From DAIDKA01 sp049792815 (GTDB taxonomy: Bacteria; Pseudomonadota; Gammaproteobacteria; Steroidobacterales; Steroidobacteraceae), in assembly GCA_049792815.1 (NCBI GenBank), contig JBARBG010000136.1, positions 1 through 64,000 on the forward strand: a stretch of DNA of 64,000 nucleotides. Reading direction: 5' to 3'. The position numbers and the translations under genes were made by a program. The notes under the pieces were generated by a model that did not search any database, had not been told where the DNA came from, and saw nothing but the letters and a program-made list of their open reading frames with translations. Shown here one piece after another: positions 25,801 through 33,173 of this stretch (position 1 is its first letter; every line of letters begins with the position of its first letter).

Positions 25801-26477
25801 GTCCGACCAGTGCGCAGGTAGGCCAGAGTATTTCGCTCACCTGGTCATCGGTGGACGGCTCCAGCTGCGTGCTTTCCGGCGGGAGCGCCACCGACGGCTG
25901 GGCGGGAAACGCGGCTGCGTCCGGATCGGCCCAGGTCAACGAATCCGTGGCTGGCGCGTACACCTACACCGTGACGTGCGGCACCGCACCGGCCGCAACT
26001 CTCATGATCACGTTTGCAGCAATACCTTCGGTGCCCTCACCGCCGCCGCCGCCGACCGTGCAGCTGACCGCCAGTACTTCCGAAGCGACCGCCGGCAACC
26101 CCGTGACACTTAGCTGGAGCACGGCCAATGTCGATTCGTGCACAGCCGGAGGAGGCGATTCCACAGTTGGCTGGTCCGGCGCTGTCAGTTCAACCGGCGG
26201 CAGTCAGACGGTGACTGAGACAACTGCCGGATCCTATGCATACTCGATTACCTGCGCCGCCACGGGCCAAATGGCAAATGTCAGTTCCTCTACGACCGTC
26301 ACCGTGACCGCCATGCCAACAGTAGTCGTCAGTGGCGGTGGGAGCACCGGCGGGAAATCCGGTGGCGGGGGAGCGGTAACCTGGCTCGAACTTCTGTTCT
26401 TTGGAACGGCGATCGCGGCGCGCAGGCTTCGAAGCCGACATGCGACAGCCCTTGCCTCCCACAGCTGCACAAATTAG
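22836..26477 (+). CDS. Large secreted trypsin-like serine protease with eight cysteine-containing repeats and GlyGly-CTERM tail
   Basis: 1213 residues. The TTG start gives a signal peptide (cut near VQAAP). The protease domain has a full triad: His248 in LTARHC, Asp301 in EQQDAW and Ser384 in GASGSG. Residues about 475-1160 contain eight repeats of about 80 residues, most with a GDGWSG-like block between two Cys and a TYT(V/L)TCG block. The end is GGGGAVTW, one hydrophobic helix and RRLRSRH: a GlyGly-CTERM signal, normally removed by a rhombosortase. It is probably exported by type II secretion and briefly anchored. No rhombosortase gene is in the window. A lone promoter precedes it. Confidence 0.88.
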   Translation: MSRLSAPRRWLASVLSLRRIATLVLLAMTVNVVQAAPLSEALSPDLAPLIDRAFSDPNRFAVEIPHVVGLATHGEWSTAGNRSVWRYTMRISTAVSMSFHAAPIYLPRSAQLRVTAGGSRYVYTAGDVNRGQLWSRIARGDTLALEIDVATADLSQLRFAITGFQAGYRGLGQGVPNHPHYDKLQSGTSAAPTTGSCQENWSCHTDTVNSGPGQGTVALVIANTGQCSGVLLNDVPGDGTPYVLTARHCENGNPNGGDPIAAAAISVYWDAVVACGEPLGTIYDPGIRTQYGATTVVEQQDAWLVQLDSFPVVSDAYYAGWDATGGAFIGGFTAHHALGTSRQFIGWYGQAFYSVVPASALGVGFTSTFWDTVNAVGSAGGGASGSGLFDANGRLTGTIVRGKAQAGGSDAGVCPVSSPSAPSAQSATQSATALSGIFSSTEDPISTTGQITIQSVLDPGHTGTLVLDGQPIPPMVSLSSNAASDSTGNLIFLQWTAVRATSCTASGGDPGDGWSGAVSTNGSVGLTSVDGGTITYTLTCTNGSKTVVAQTQVNWTLSPPAINLSTSDIEPLYGTSFQLSWRANVGGCTASGGTPGDGWSGTLNFQGTATVTESTVGTITYTLTCGSGSRMTSTQTTVTVLAPSTQVVADAATLQPGQSVQITASTRGLPCVSSGGSATDGWPTNTTYNTPVTVTESVAGTYTYTVTCGSGGSTSTSQATVVFAAGPASVTLTPATASIVSNGSVTLNWDANVRPCSLSETGPQNGAAIAEPPHNSIPVGAFVLGIYTYTLTCGSGTNSASAASIVTVTGTPRLQAFEGPITPIANQSFLVQYQSDLAPCTLSGGAAGDGWAGTSPNPNDNVYVVETAGGSYTYNVTCGTGAQSLSSQVTVSVAAAAPMVTVSASRSAAALGQPVTISWSSNVSPCQATGGVTGDGWGGAIASSGSQTVTEAASNSDSYGVSCGVNPLNASSYVSVNFVVLGPPYFQASPTSAQVGQSISLTWSSVDGSSCVLSGGSATDGWAGNAAASGSAQVNESVAGAYTYTVTCGTAPAATLMITFAAIPSVPSPPPPPTVQLTASTSEATAGNPVTLSWSTANVDSCTAGGGDSTVGWSGAVSSTGGSQTVTETTAGSYAYSITCAATGQMANVSSSTTVTVTAMPTVVVSGGGSTGGKSGGGGAVTWLELLFFGTAIAARRLRSRHATALASHSCTN
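24262..26317 (+). repeat. Eight tandem domain repeats inside the secreted protease
   Basis: Eight units of about 240 bases each. The units share an SW-type first strand, Cys, SGG, GDGW, V(T/N)E and YTYTVTCG blocks but are diverged in DNA. Unit four is the least typical (no GDGW), and unit six has SYGVSCG instead of TYT. They look like Ig-like or fibronectin-like adhesion domains with one disulfide each. Confidence 0.75.
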
Positions 26478-26578
26478 ACGTTACGCGCAAGGTGAGGAGG
26501 CGTCCCTCTATGAGGTCTTCTTCACGGCCATGTCATTCCCAACGCATGTATGTGCCGTAATCTTGAGTGAGGCAAAAC

Positions 26579-27631
26579 ATGAGTCACAGCGGACACCCCA
26601 TGAGAAACTGCTTATTGCTCGCGTTGGGCATTGTTGCGTGTTACATGTTCGGTCCGGCCACCGGTGCGGAGGCGCAGCGCGTTCCTGACACGATGAACGC
26701 AGCCGGCTTCGACAAGGCCGGAGGCCCTGAGGTCCTGACGTTGCATCGTCTGACGGTGCCCACTCCCAAGGCGGATGAGGTCCTGATCAAGGTTTACGCG
26801 GCCGGTGTGTCTGTCTGGGAGGCGGACATGCGAGCGCATCTGAGTGTTCGGGCACCTCCGTTCGTGCTCGGCGGCGAAGGTGCGGGCACGATCGTCGCCA
26901 TGGGATCCGACGTGCACAACTTCAAACTGGGCGATGAAGTGTACGGGGTGACAGGAATCGGCTTCTATGCCGAATACGTGAAAGCGCGCGCGGATCGCAT
27001 CGCACATGTGCCCAAGTCCATCGATCTCACGCAGGCGGGCATTTTGGCAATCAGTGGCCTGTCGGCCCTGCAGGGGATCGATGATGTATTGGGGTTGCGG
27101 GCCGGTCAGTCGTTGATTATCCACGGTGCCGCCGGTGGGGTCGGCACACTTGCGGTGCAGATCGCCAAGCACCGGGGCGTGCGGGTGCTCGCGACGGCAA
27201 CCACTGACGAGGGTTTGGCTCTCGCCAGGCAGCTGGGGGCCGACGCAGTCGTAAACGGACGAACCGGGGACATTGCAGCAGCTGCCAAGGCCTTTGCCCC
27301 GCAAGGGGTGGATGCCGTACTGGGCCTCGCGGGCGGTGATGCGCTGGAACATTGCATTGATGCGCTTCGCCCGGGACAGGGCCGGGTCGCCTATCTTTAC
27401 GGGCTCGAACCCATTCCACGACCGCGCGGCGGGCTGCGCATGATGACGCTGTACAATTTCGTCGGCGGCAGTGCTGAACTGGACCGCCTGAACCAGGAAG
27501 TCGTGGCGGGGAAGCTTCGCGTGCCCGTGGCCGCCGTTTATTCGCTGGGCGATGCTGCCAAGGCACACCAGCGGCTGGAGGCGGGACACCTGCTCGGCAA
27601 GATTGTTCTACTTGGGCACGTCGATCAGTGA
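26579..27631 (+). CDS. Medium-chain quinone oxidoreductase-type dehydrogenase with an export signal
   Basis: 350 residues of the zinc-free MDR/quinone reductase family, which reduces quinones or enones with NADPH. A GroES-like half is followed by the Rossmann motif HGAAGGVGTLAVQIA near residue 180 and the end ARLEAGHLLGKIVL-like block. The odd part is the N-terminus: MRNCLLLALGIVACYMF to GAEAQ reads as a signal peptide, although NAD(P)H enzymes are normally cytoplasmic. GAGG precedes the ATG at 26579; a GTG at 26567 is possible. It overlaps the convergent alpha-hydroxy-acid oxidase gene by 24 bases. Confidence 0.85.
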   Translation: MSHSGHPMRNCLLLALGIVACYMFGPATGAEAQRVPDTMNAAGFDKAGGPEVLTLHRLTVPTPKADEVLIKVYAAGVSVWEADMRAHLSVRAPPFVLGGEGAGTIVAMGSDVHNFKLGDEVYGVTGIGFYAEYVKARADRIAHVPKSIDLTQAGILAISGLSALQGIDDVLGLRAGQSLIIHGAAGGVGTLAVQIAKHRGVRVLATATTDEGLALARQLGADAVVNGRTGDIAAAAKAFAPQGVDAVLGLAGGDALEHCIDALRPGQGRVAYLYGLEPIPRPRGGLRMMTLYNFVGGSAELDRLNQEVVAGKLRVPVAAVYSLGDAAKAHQRLEAGHLLGKIVLLGHVDQ

Positions 27632-28810
27632 GGCCGCACTGATCTCGGCCACGCTGCGTGCGCCGCAGCCGACCATGGCCAGACGCAATTCAACGTTGAG
27701 GATGTCGAGGACGCGTTCGACACCGTCCTGGCCGAAGGCCGCGAGCCCCCAGGCATAGGGACGCCCGATGCCGACGGCGCTCGCGCCCAGGGCGAGCGCC
27801 TTGAAGGCGTCGGTGCCCCGGCGCACGCCGCCATCGACCAGCACCGGAATGCGCCCCGCAACGGCGCGCACGACTTCGGGCAGTGATTCGAGCGTGGCGC
27901 GACCGCTCTCGATCGAGCGTCCGCCGTGATTGGAGACGATGATGCCGTCGGCGCCGTTCTGTACGGCCAGTGCCGCATCCAGGCCGGACTCGATGCCTTT
28001 GAGGACCACCTTCATCTTGGTCACATCCTTGAGCCGCTTCACGAAGTCCCAGGTGAGTGAAGCCTGGGTCAGGCCCAGGCCCTGGGTGTCGATGCCGCCG
28101 AACATCGGTTTGGTGCTGATCAGCGGGCGCGGATTGCCGTGCTCATCCACCGCGTGGCAATCCGCGCAGTGGCGCGTGTCATCGCGGCGCAGGCGCGAAG
28201 CGGTCTCGGTGTTGCGGCCGGCCGGGGTATCCACCGTCACGGCCACCACCGGACAGCCGGCGGCTTCGGCGCGCTTGACCAGCTTCGTCGTGACCTCGAA
28301 CTGGTTGGTGGTGTAGAGCTGGTACCACACCGGCGTGCCGCGGGCCTCATTGATCTCCTCGACCGGAAAAGAAGCCTGGGTGGACATGATGTGCAGGGCA
28401 TTCTTTTTCTTGGTGGCCCGGGCCACGGCAATGTCGCCTTCGGGATGCAGGGCGCGCAGGCTGCCGATAGGCCAGCAGCCGATGGGGGAGGCCGCCTTGA
28501 CGCCGAACACGGTGGTCGCGAGATCCACATGGCTCACATCAACCAGGCGCCGCGGCTGCAGTTCATAACGTTGATAGGCGGCCTGGTTGGCGCGCAGCGT
28601 GACATCGCCATCAACGCCGCTTTGCAGGTAGCCCCAGTGCGCCGGCGGCACCAGGCGTTGGGCGACGGCCTCGAGTTCAAAGACATCCAGCGCCTCGGCG
28701 GCCGAGGCCGGCAAATGATCCTCCGCCAGTGCCGTCGCCCAGGGGGCCAGGGCCGCATACAGCGGACTTGCGCTCAGGAATCTCAACAATGCGCGACGTT
28801 CCGGACTCAT
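27608..28810 (-). CDS. FMN-dependent alpha-hydroxy-acid oxidase/dehydrogenase with a CxxCH motif
   Basis: 400 residues of the lactate dehydrogenase/glycolate oxidase TIM-barrel family, oxidising a 2-hydroxy acid through FMN. Landmarks are GVKAASPIG, MSTQASFPVEEI, VTVDTP (about 191-196), the catalytic His295 in SNHGGR, VLVDGGVRRGTD and GASAVGIGRP. The N-terminus (ERRALLRFLSASPL to ATALA) looks like an export signal, possibly Tat. A stretch at residues 210-222 holds CADCH (215-219), a c-type haem attachment motif not usual in this family. If exported, haem could pass electrons to the respiratory chain. Its 3' end overlaps the MDR gene. Confidence 0.88.
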   Translation of the reverse strand: MSPERRALLRFLSASPLYAALAPWATALAEDHLPASAAEALDVFELEAVAQRLVPPAHWGYLQSGVDGDVTLRANQAAYQRYELQPRRLVDVSHVDLATTVFGVKAASPIGCWPIGSLRALHPEGDIAVARATKKKNALHIMSTQASFPVEEINEARGTPVWYQLYTTNQFEVTTKLVKRAEAAGCPVVAVTVDTPAGRNTETASRLRRDDTRHCADCHAVDEHGNPRPLISTKPMFGGIDTQGLGLTQASLTWDFVKRLKDVTKMKVVLKGIESGLDAALAVQNGADGIIVSNHGGRSIESGRATLESLPEVVRAVAGRIPVLVDGGVRRGTDAFKALALGASAVGIGRPYAWGLAAFGQDGVERVLDILNVELRLAMVGCGARSVAEISAASLIDVPK

Positions 28811-28862
28811 GAACCCCCCTTGAAGCGTGGACGGCCGGCACGCTATCGCGGATCATAGCCCA

Positions 28863-30008
28863 GTGAAGTACCTACCGCTGCTATGGGCAGGATTGTGGCG
28901 CAAGCCGGCACGGACCCTACTCACCCTGCTGTCCATCGTGGTGGCCTTCGTGCTCTTCGGGATCCTCTCCGGCATTGATGCGGGCTTCGACCACGCCCTG
29001 GCAACCTCCCGGCTGGACCGGCTGTTTACCGATTCGAAATTCGGTGCGCCGATGCAGTTTGCCTATGCCCAGCAGATCGCACGCGTTCCCGGTGTCGCCC
29101 TGGTGGCGCCGCGACGGGCCATCGGGGCCTATTACCGGGACCCCAAGGAGGGCATGGGGGTGCTCTTCGTGGATGAGCGCTTTTTCTCGCTGCGGCCGGA
29201 AGTCACCATCAAGCCGGCCGACCTTGCCACATTGCGCAAAACGAGAACCGGTGCGGTGGTCAGCGTGTACCTGCAGAACAGGTACGGTTGGAAGGTCGGC
29301 GACAAGGTTTCACTTCAGACCCAGACCCTGCGGGTGGATGGCAGCAAGGTGTGGACCTTCGATGTGGTGGGCATCGTCGATGACGCCGACTACCCCGGTC
29401 AGGCGGGCTGGTTTCTCGCCAACTATGAATACGTGGATGAGGCCAGTGCCAGTGACAAGGGCAGCATCAACCGGTTCCTGGTGAGCATCAAGGACCCCGA
29501 CCGCGCCGTGCAGATCGGTCGCCAGATCGACCGGCTGTTCGTCAATTCTGCGGCCCCGACCCGCACGACCTCCGAGAAATCCCAGGCGCAGTCCGGTCTG
29601 CAATGGTTGGGCGACATGCAGCTGTTTACCCATGCCGTCGTGGGCGCCGTGTTTTTCATGCTGCTGTTCGTCACCGCCAATACCATGCTGCAATCGGTGC
29701 GCGAGCGGGTTCCGGAGATAGCGGTACTGAAGACACTGGGCTTTTCCGACAATGGCGTGGTGTGGCTGGTCATCGCCGAATCGGCTCTCTTGTGCCTGCT
29801 CGCGGCGCTGCTGGGCCTGCTGCTCGCGAAGCTCGTCATTCCGCTGATGCGCCCGCTCATCCAGGACTTCGTGGATCTGCCGCAGATAAACTGGATCGAC
29901 TCGTTGCGCGGTTTTGTGGTGGCATTGCTCGTAGCAGTGGTGAGCGGTGTCTATCCTGCCTGGCGAGCCAGACAGCTCACGATCGTCGCCGCCCTCTCGC
30001 GGCATTAG
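28863..30008 (+). CDS. FtsX/MacB-type ABC transporter permease
   Basis: 381 residues from a GTG (another GTG at 28827 is in frame). TM1 is at residues about 17-37, followed by a large periplasmic MacB-like domain. Three membrane segments at the C-terminus form the FtsX domain (ANTMLQSVRERVPEIAVLKTLGFSD, GVYPAWRARQLTIVAAL). Such permeases work in pairs with an ATPase in lipoprotein or lipid extraction (Lol, MacB). The second permease follows 15 bases later. No ABC ATPase gene is in the window. Confidence 0.82.
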   Translation: MKYLPLLWAGLWRKPARTLLTLLSIVVAFVLFGILSGIDAGFDHALATSRLDRLFTDSKFGAPMQFAYAQQIARVPGVALVAPRRAIGAYYRDPKEGMGVLFVDERFFSLRPEVTIKPADLATLRKTRTGAVVSVYLQNRYGWKVGDKVSLQTQTLRVDGSKVWTFDVVGIVDDADYPGQAGWFLANYEYVDEASASDKGSINRFLVSIKDPDRAVQIGRQIDRLFVNSAAPTRTTSEKSQAQSGLQWLGDMQLFTHAVVGAVFFMLLFVTANTMLQSVRERVPEIAVLKTLGFSDNGVVWLVIAESALLCLLAALLGLLLAKLVIPLMRPLIQDFVDLPQINWIDSLRGFVVALLVAVVSGVYPAWRARQLTIVAALSRH

Positions 30009-30023
30009 CTCAAGGCCGCGATC

Positions 30024-31193
30024 ATGAACGCAGCGAGGCAGATTCTGGCGGTCACAGGGATCGGGCTTCGCACCATCCCGCAGCGTCTGGGCCCCTCGCT
30101 GGTGGTGGTGGTCGGCATGGCCTGCGTCGTTGCCGTGACCGTGTCGATCCTGTCGCTGTCGACGGGGTTCATGCGCACCATGCGCAGCACCGGGCGGCCC
30201 GACCGCGCCTTGGTGCTCAGCCGCAATGCGCAATACGAAGGCGCCAGTACCATCACGCGCGACAATGTGCCCGTCATTGCCGACGCCCCCGGTATCCGCA
30301 AGGCAGCCGATGGCAAGGCGATCGTTTCGGCAGACTCCCTCGCCTCTGTCGCCGTCACCAAGAAGTCCAATGGACTGGACGTCTTCGTCGATATTCGCGG
30401 CATCGGTCCCGCCGGCTTCGCGCTGCGGCCCGAGATCAAGCTGATCAATGGCCGCTTGTTCCGGCCCGCGACGCACGAGCTGATCGCCGGCAAGTCGGCC
30501 CAGACCGCCTTCGAGGGCTTGGAGCTTGGCAGCAAAGTGCAGATGCCCGATGGTGAGTGGACGGTGACGGGCACTTTTGAAAGTGGTGGCAGTGCGTTCG
30601 AGTCCGGGCTGCTGGCCGATGCCGAGACCATACTGTCGGGGCTGCGGGCCAATGCCTTCAAGAGCATGACGGCGCTGCTCACCGATCCAGGGGCCTTCAA
30701 TCAGTTCAAGACCGCACTCACCACCAATCCGACGCTCGCGGTGGACGTGCTGCGCGAGACCGACTACCTCGCCGTTCAGTCACGGGATCTGAATCGCTTT
30801 CTGACCGTGGTCGCCTACCTGGTCGGAGGGGTCATGGGCTTGGGGGCACTGTTCGGTGCGCTCAATACGCTGTACTCGGCGGTCAGCACCCGCTCCACGG
30901 AGATCGCGACGCTGCGGGTATTTGGTTTTGGCGCCGGCGCGATCCTCATCTCGGTAATGGCCGAGGCGCTGCTGCTGTCGCTCTTGGGTGCGGCCATTGG
31001 CGCGTCCTTGGCCTGGCTCGCCTTCAACGGGAATCTGCACGCGGCCGGGAGCCTGGTGTTCAAGCTTACCGTCACGCCGGCACTGGCGGCGCAGGGCATT
31101 GCCTTTGCCTGCGCGGTGGGGCTGCTGGGCGGGCTGTTCCCGGCGCTGCGGGCCGCACGGGTGCCGGTCGCCGTTGCGCTGCGCGACACCTGA
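30024..31193 (+). CDS. Second FtsX/MacB-type ABC transporter permease
   Basis: 389 residues with the same topology as the preceding permease: TM1 (about 24-44), a periplasmic domain with RGIGPAGFALRPEIKLINGR, and a C-terminal FtsX unit with SAVSTRSTEIATLRVFGFGAG-like sequence cut by three helices. End: GLFPALRAARVPVAVALRDT. The pair probably forms a heterodimeric permease, in an operon 15 bases apart. The nearby acyl-AMP ligase, P450 and acyltransferase suggest a lipid-like cargo (inference). Confidence 0.82.
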   Translation: MNAARQILAVTGIGLRTIPQRLGPSLVVVVGMACVVAVTVSILSLSTGFMRTMRSTGRPDRALVLSRNAQYEGASTITRDNVPVIADAPGIRKAADGKAIVSADSLASVAVTKKSNGLDVFVDIRGIGPAGFALRPEIKLINGRLFRPATHELIAGKSAQTAFEGLELGSKVQMPDGEWTVTGTFESGGSAFESGLLADAETILSGLRANAFKSMTALLTDPGAFNQFKTALTTNPTLAVDVLRETDYLAVQSRDLNRFLTVVAYLVGGVMGLGALFGALNTLYSAVSTRSTEIATLRVFGFGAGAILISVMAEALLLSLLGAAIGASLAWLAFNGNLHAAGSLVFKLTVTPALAAQGIAFACAVGLLGGLFPALRAARVPVAVALRDT

Positions 31194-31205
31194 CGTACGT
31201 GCGAT

Positions 31206-33173
31206 TCAGGTTGCCTGCGCCGCGAGCTTGCCTTCCAGATGCGCGGCGAGTTCCGCGATGGTCGGAAAATCGAACAGCTCCGTGAGATCGATCTGCCCGG
31301 GGAACTCCTGGTCAATCTGTTCGTGTATCTCAATCAGCTTCAGGGAGCTGGCGCCGACCTCGAACAGATTGTCGTGCACGTCGAGCTTCTTGCCCTCCAG
31401 CGCGGCGTCACAGATGGTGCGGATCTTCTCTTCGATGTCGGAGCGCGAGGCCGAGGCCGGGCCACGCAGCGCCGCGCGCAGTGCCGCAAGCTGCGCCAGT
31501 TCCGCGCTGAACTCACCCTCGATATAGGCTTCCTCCAGCAGATGGCGCTGGATCTTGCCGCTGGTGGTCTTGGGAATGCGCTTCACCGGCACCACCTCAC
31601 CCACTTCCAGGCCAGCGTGCTCATTGATGAGCTTCCCGACCTCGTTGGCGAGGGGGAGAAACTCCTTCATGTCGCCGCGATGCAGGACGAATACGATGAT
31701 GTGGTCGGTCTGGGCCCCCGCGGGGCGCACGCCCGCCACGGCAACCTTCCCCAGATCCAGGCCTGCGGCGGCCTGCGCGATATTCTCAAGGTCGTGCGGG
31801 TAGTAGTTCTGCCCGTTGACGAACAGGATTTCCTTGGCACGGCCGGTGATGAAGAGCTCGCCCTGGCGAATCACGCCCAGATCGCCGGTGCGCAGCCAGC
31901 CATCGGCGCTGAAGCTCGCCGCATTCACGGTAGGGTCGGCAAAATAGCCCTGGGTGACATTGTCGCCGCTGATGAGGATATGACCCACGGTGCCCTCGGG
32001 CAGCTCCTCGTCCTGATCGGCGCAGATGCGCACCTTGCAGTACGGAATGGCACTCCCGACGGACACCAGATTCAAGGCATCACGGGAACCCGCCTGCGCC
32101 TCCTGCGCCGGCTCGCCCACGCTCAAGTGGTGGCGGTCGAGCCGGGCCGTGCGCAGCGCCGCCCCGGGGGCGGGAAAGGTCGCTGCCAGGCATGCTTCGG
32201 CAAGCCCGTACACCGGGAACATGGTCTCGCGCTTCAGGCGGGCGGGTTGCAGGCGGGTCAGGAACTCCTCGCACAGTTCCACGGAAATGGGCTCTGCGCC
32301 GTTGAACAGCAGGCGCACGGGGGACAGGTCGAGGCCATCGACCGGCCGGTCACCCAGCACCTTGAGGTAGTGGCGGTAACCGAAGTTCGGCGAGCACATC
32401 AGGGTGGCGCGCTTCTGGCTGGCGAAGGTCAGCCACAGCAGGGGGCGGCGCACGAATAGATCCGTCGGCATCAGGTGCTGGTGAATACGGTTGACCAGCA
32501 TGAAGATGTGAAAACCGATCAGACCCATGTCATGGGTCAGCGGCATCCACGACAGGCTCACGTCCTGGTCGGTCAGGTGCGCAGCCTCACTGACGCCCTG
32601 GCAATTGGCGAGGATATTGCGGTGGGTCAGCACCACGCCCTTGGGCTCGCTGGTCGAGCCGGAGGAGAACTGGATGAAAGCCACATCGTCGGTGACTGCG
32701 CCGTACGGCTTGCCGGGCCGGGAGATGTCATCCAGCTGATCCACGAGGAAGGCCCGGGACTTGAGCTTCTCGAAAGTGGCCGCTTCGCCGACCTGCGTGG
32801 CGAAGCTGCCGATGCGCTCCAGCGAGCGCTGGTCGGTGTACAGGAAGGGATGGCCCAGCTTCCTGGCAATGCGCAGCAGTTTGTGGCGGTGTTCATCGCT
32901 GATGCCGAGGGCCACGGGCACGGGGATGATGCCGCCCAGGATGGCGCCCCAGAAGGCGTCGATGAAGGGTTCGTTGTCACCCAGGAAGAGGATGACGTGA
33001 TCCCCGCGACTGGCACCGAGTTTCTGCAGGTGGTACAGGATCCCCAGGGCGCGCGCGTGCAGCTCGGCAAAGGTGACGCTGCGCTCGATCTGCTCACCTT
33101 CCAGGTAGGTGATGCTGCGGGCGACCTTGCGATTGGCTTCGATGAGTTCAGTGAGTGTGGCGAAAGTGGACAT
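31206..33173 (-). CDS. Fatty-acyl-AMP ligase (FAAL) fused to an acyl carrier protein domain
   Basis: 655 residues. The adenylation domain has the P-loop FSSGSTSEPKGVVLTH, the FAAL-typical SWMPLTHDMGLIG, YGLAEACLA, GWLRTGDLG and the catalytic-Lys motif KTTSGKIQR. The last 75 residues are a carrier domain with DNLFEVGASSLKL; Ser610 should carry phosphopantetheine. The enzyme would activate a fatty acid with ATP and load it onto its own carrier instead of CoA. The ATG shares one base with the stop of the P450 gene, so the two are translationally coupled. No PKS or NRPS module is nearby, so release must occur by a separate enzyme. Confidence 0.9.
   Translation of the reverse strand: MSTFATLTELIEANRKVARSITYLEGEQIERSVTFAELHARALGILYHLQKLGASRGDHVILFLGDNEPFIDAFWGAILGGIIPVPVALGISDEHRHKLLRIARKLGHPFLYTDQRSLERIGSFATQVGEAATFEKLKSRAFLVDQLDDISRPGKPYGAVTDDVAFIQFSSGSTSEPKGVVLTHRNILANCQGVSEAAHLTDQDVSLSWMPLTHDMGLIGFHIFMLVNRIHQHLMPTDLFVRRPLLWLTFASQKRATLMCSPNFGYRHYLKVLGDRPVDGLDLSPVRLLFNGAEPISVELCEEFLTRLQPARLKRETMFPVYGLAEACLAATFPAPGAALRTARLDRHHLSVGEPAQEAQAGSRDALNLVSVGSAIPYCKVRICADQDEELPEGTVGHILISGDNVTQGYFADPTVNAASFSADGWLRTGDLGVIRQGELFITGRAKEILFVNGQNYYPHDLENIAQAAAGLDLGKVAVAGVRPAGAQTDHIIVFVLHRGDMKEFLPLANEVGKLINEHAGLEVGEVVPVKRIPKTTSGKIQRHLLEEAYIEGEFSAELAQLAALRAALRGPASASRSDIEEKIRTICDAALEGKKLDVHDNLFEVGASSLKLIEIHEQIDQEFPGQIDLTELFDFPTIAELAAHLEGKLAAQAT

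Noticed and set aside
31239..32459. Plus-strand frame of 406 residues
   Set aside because: Antisense to the FAAL-ACP gene, which has all its catalytic motifs.
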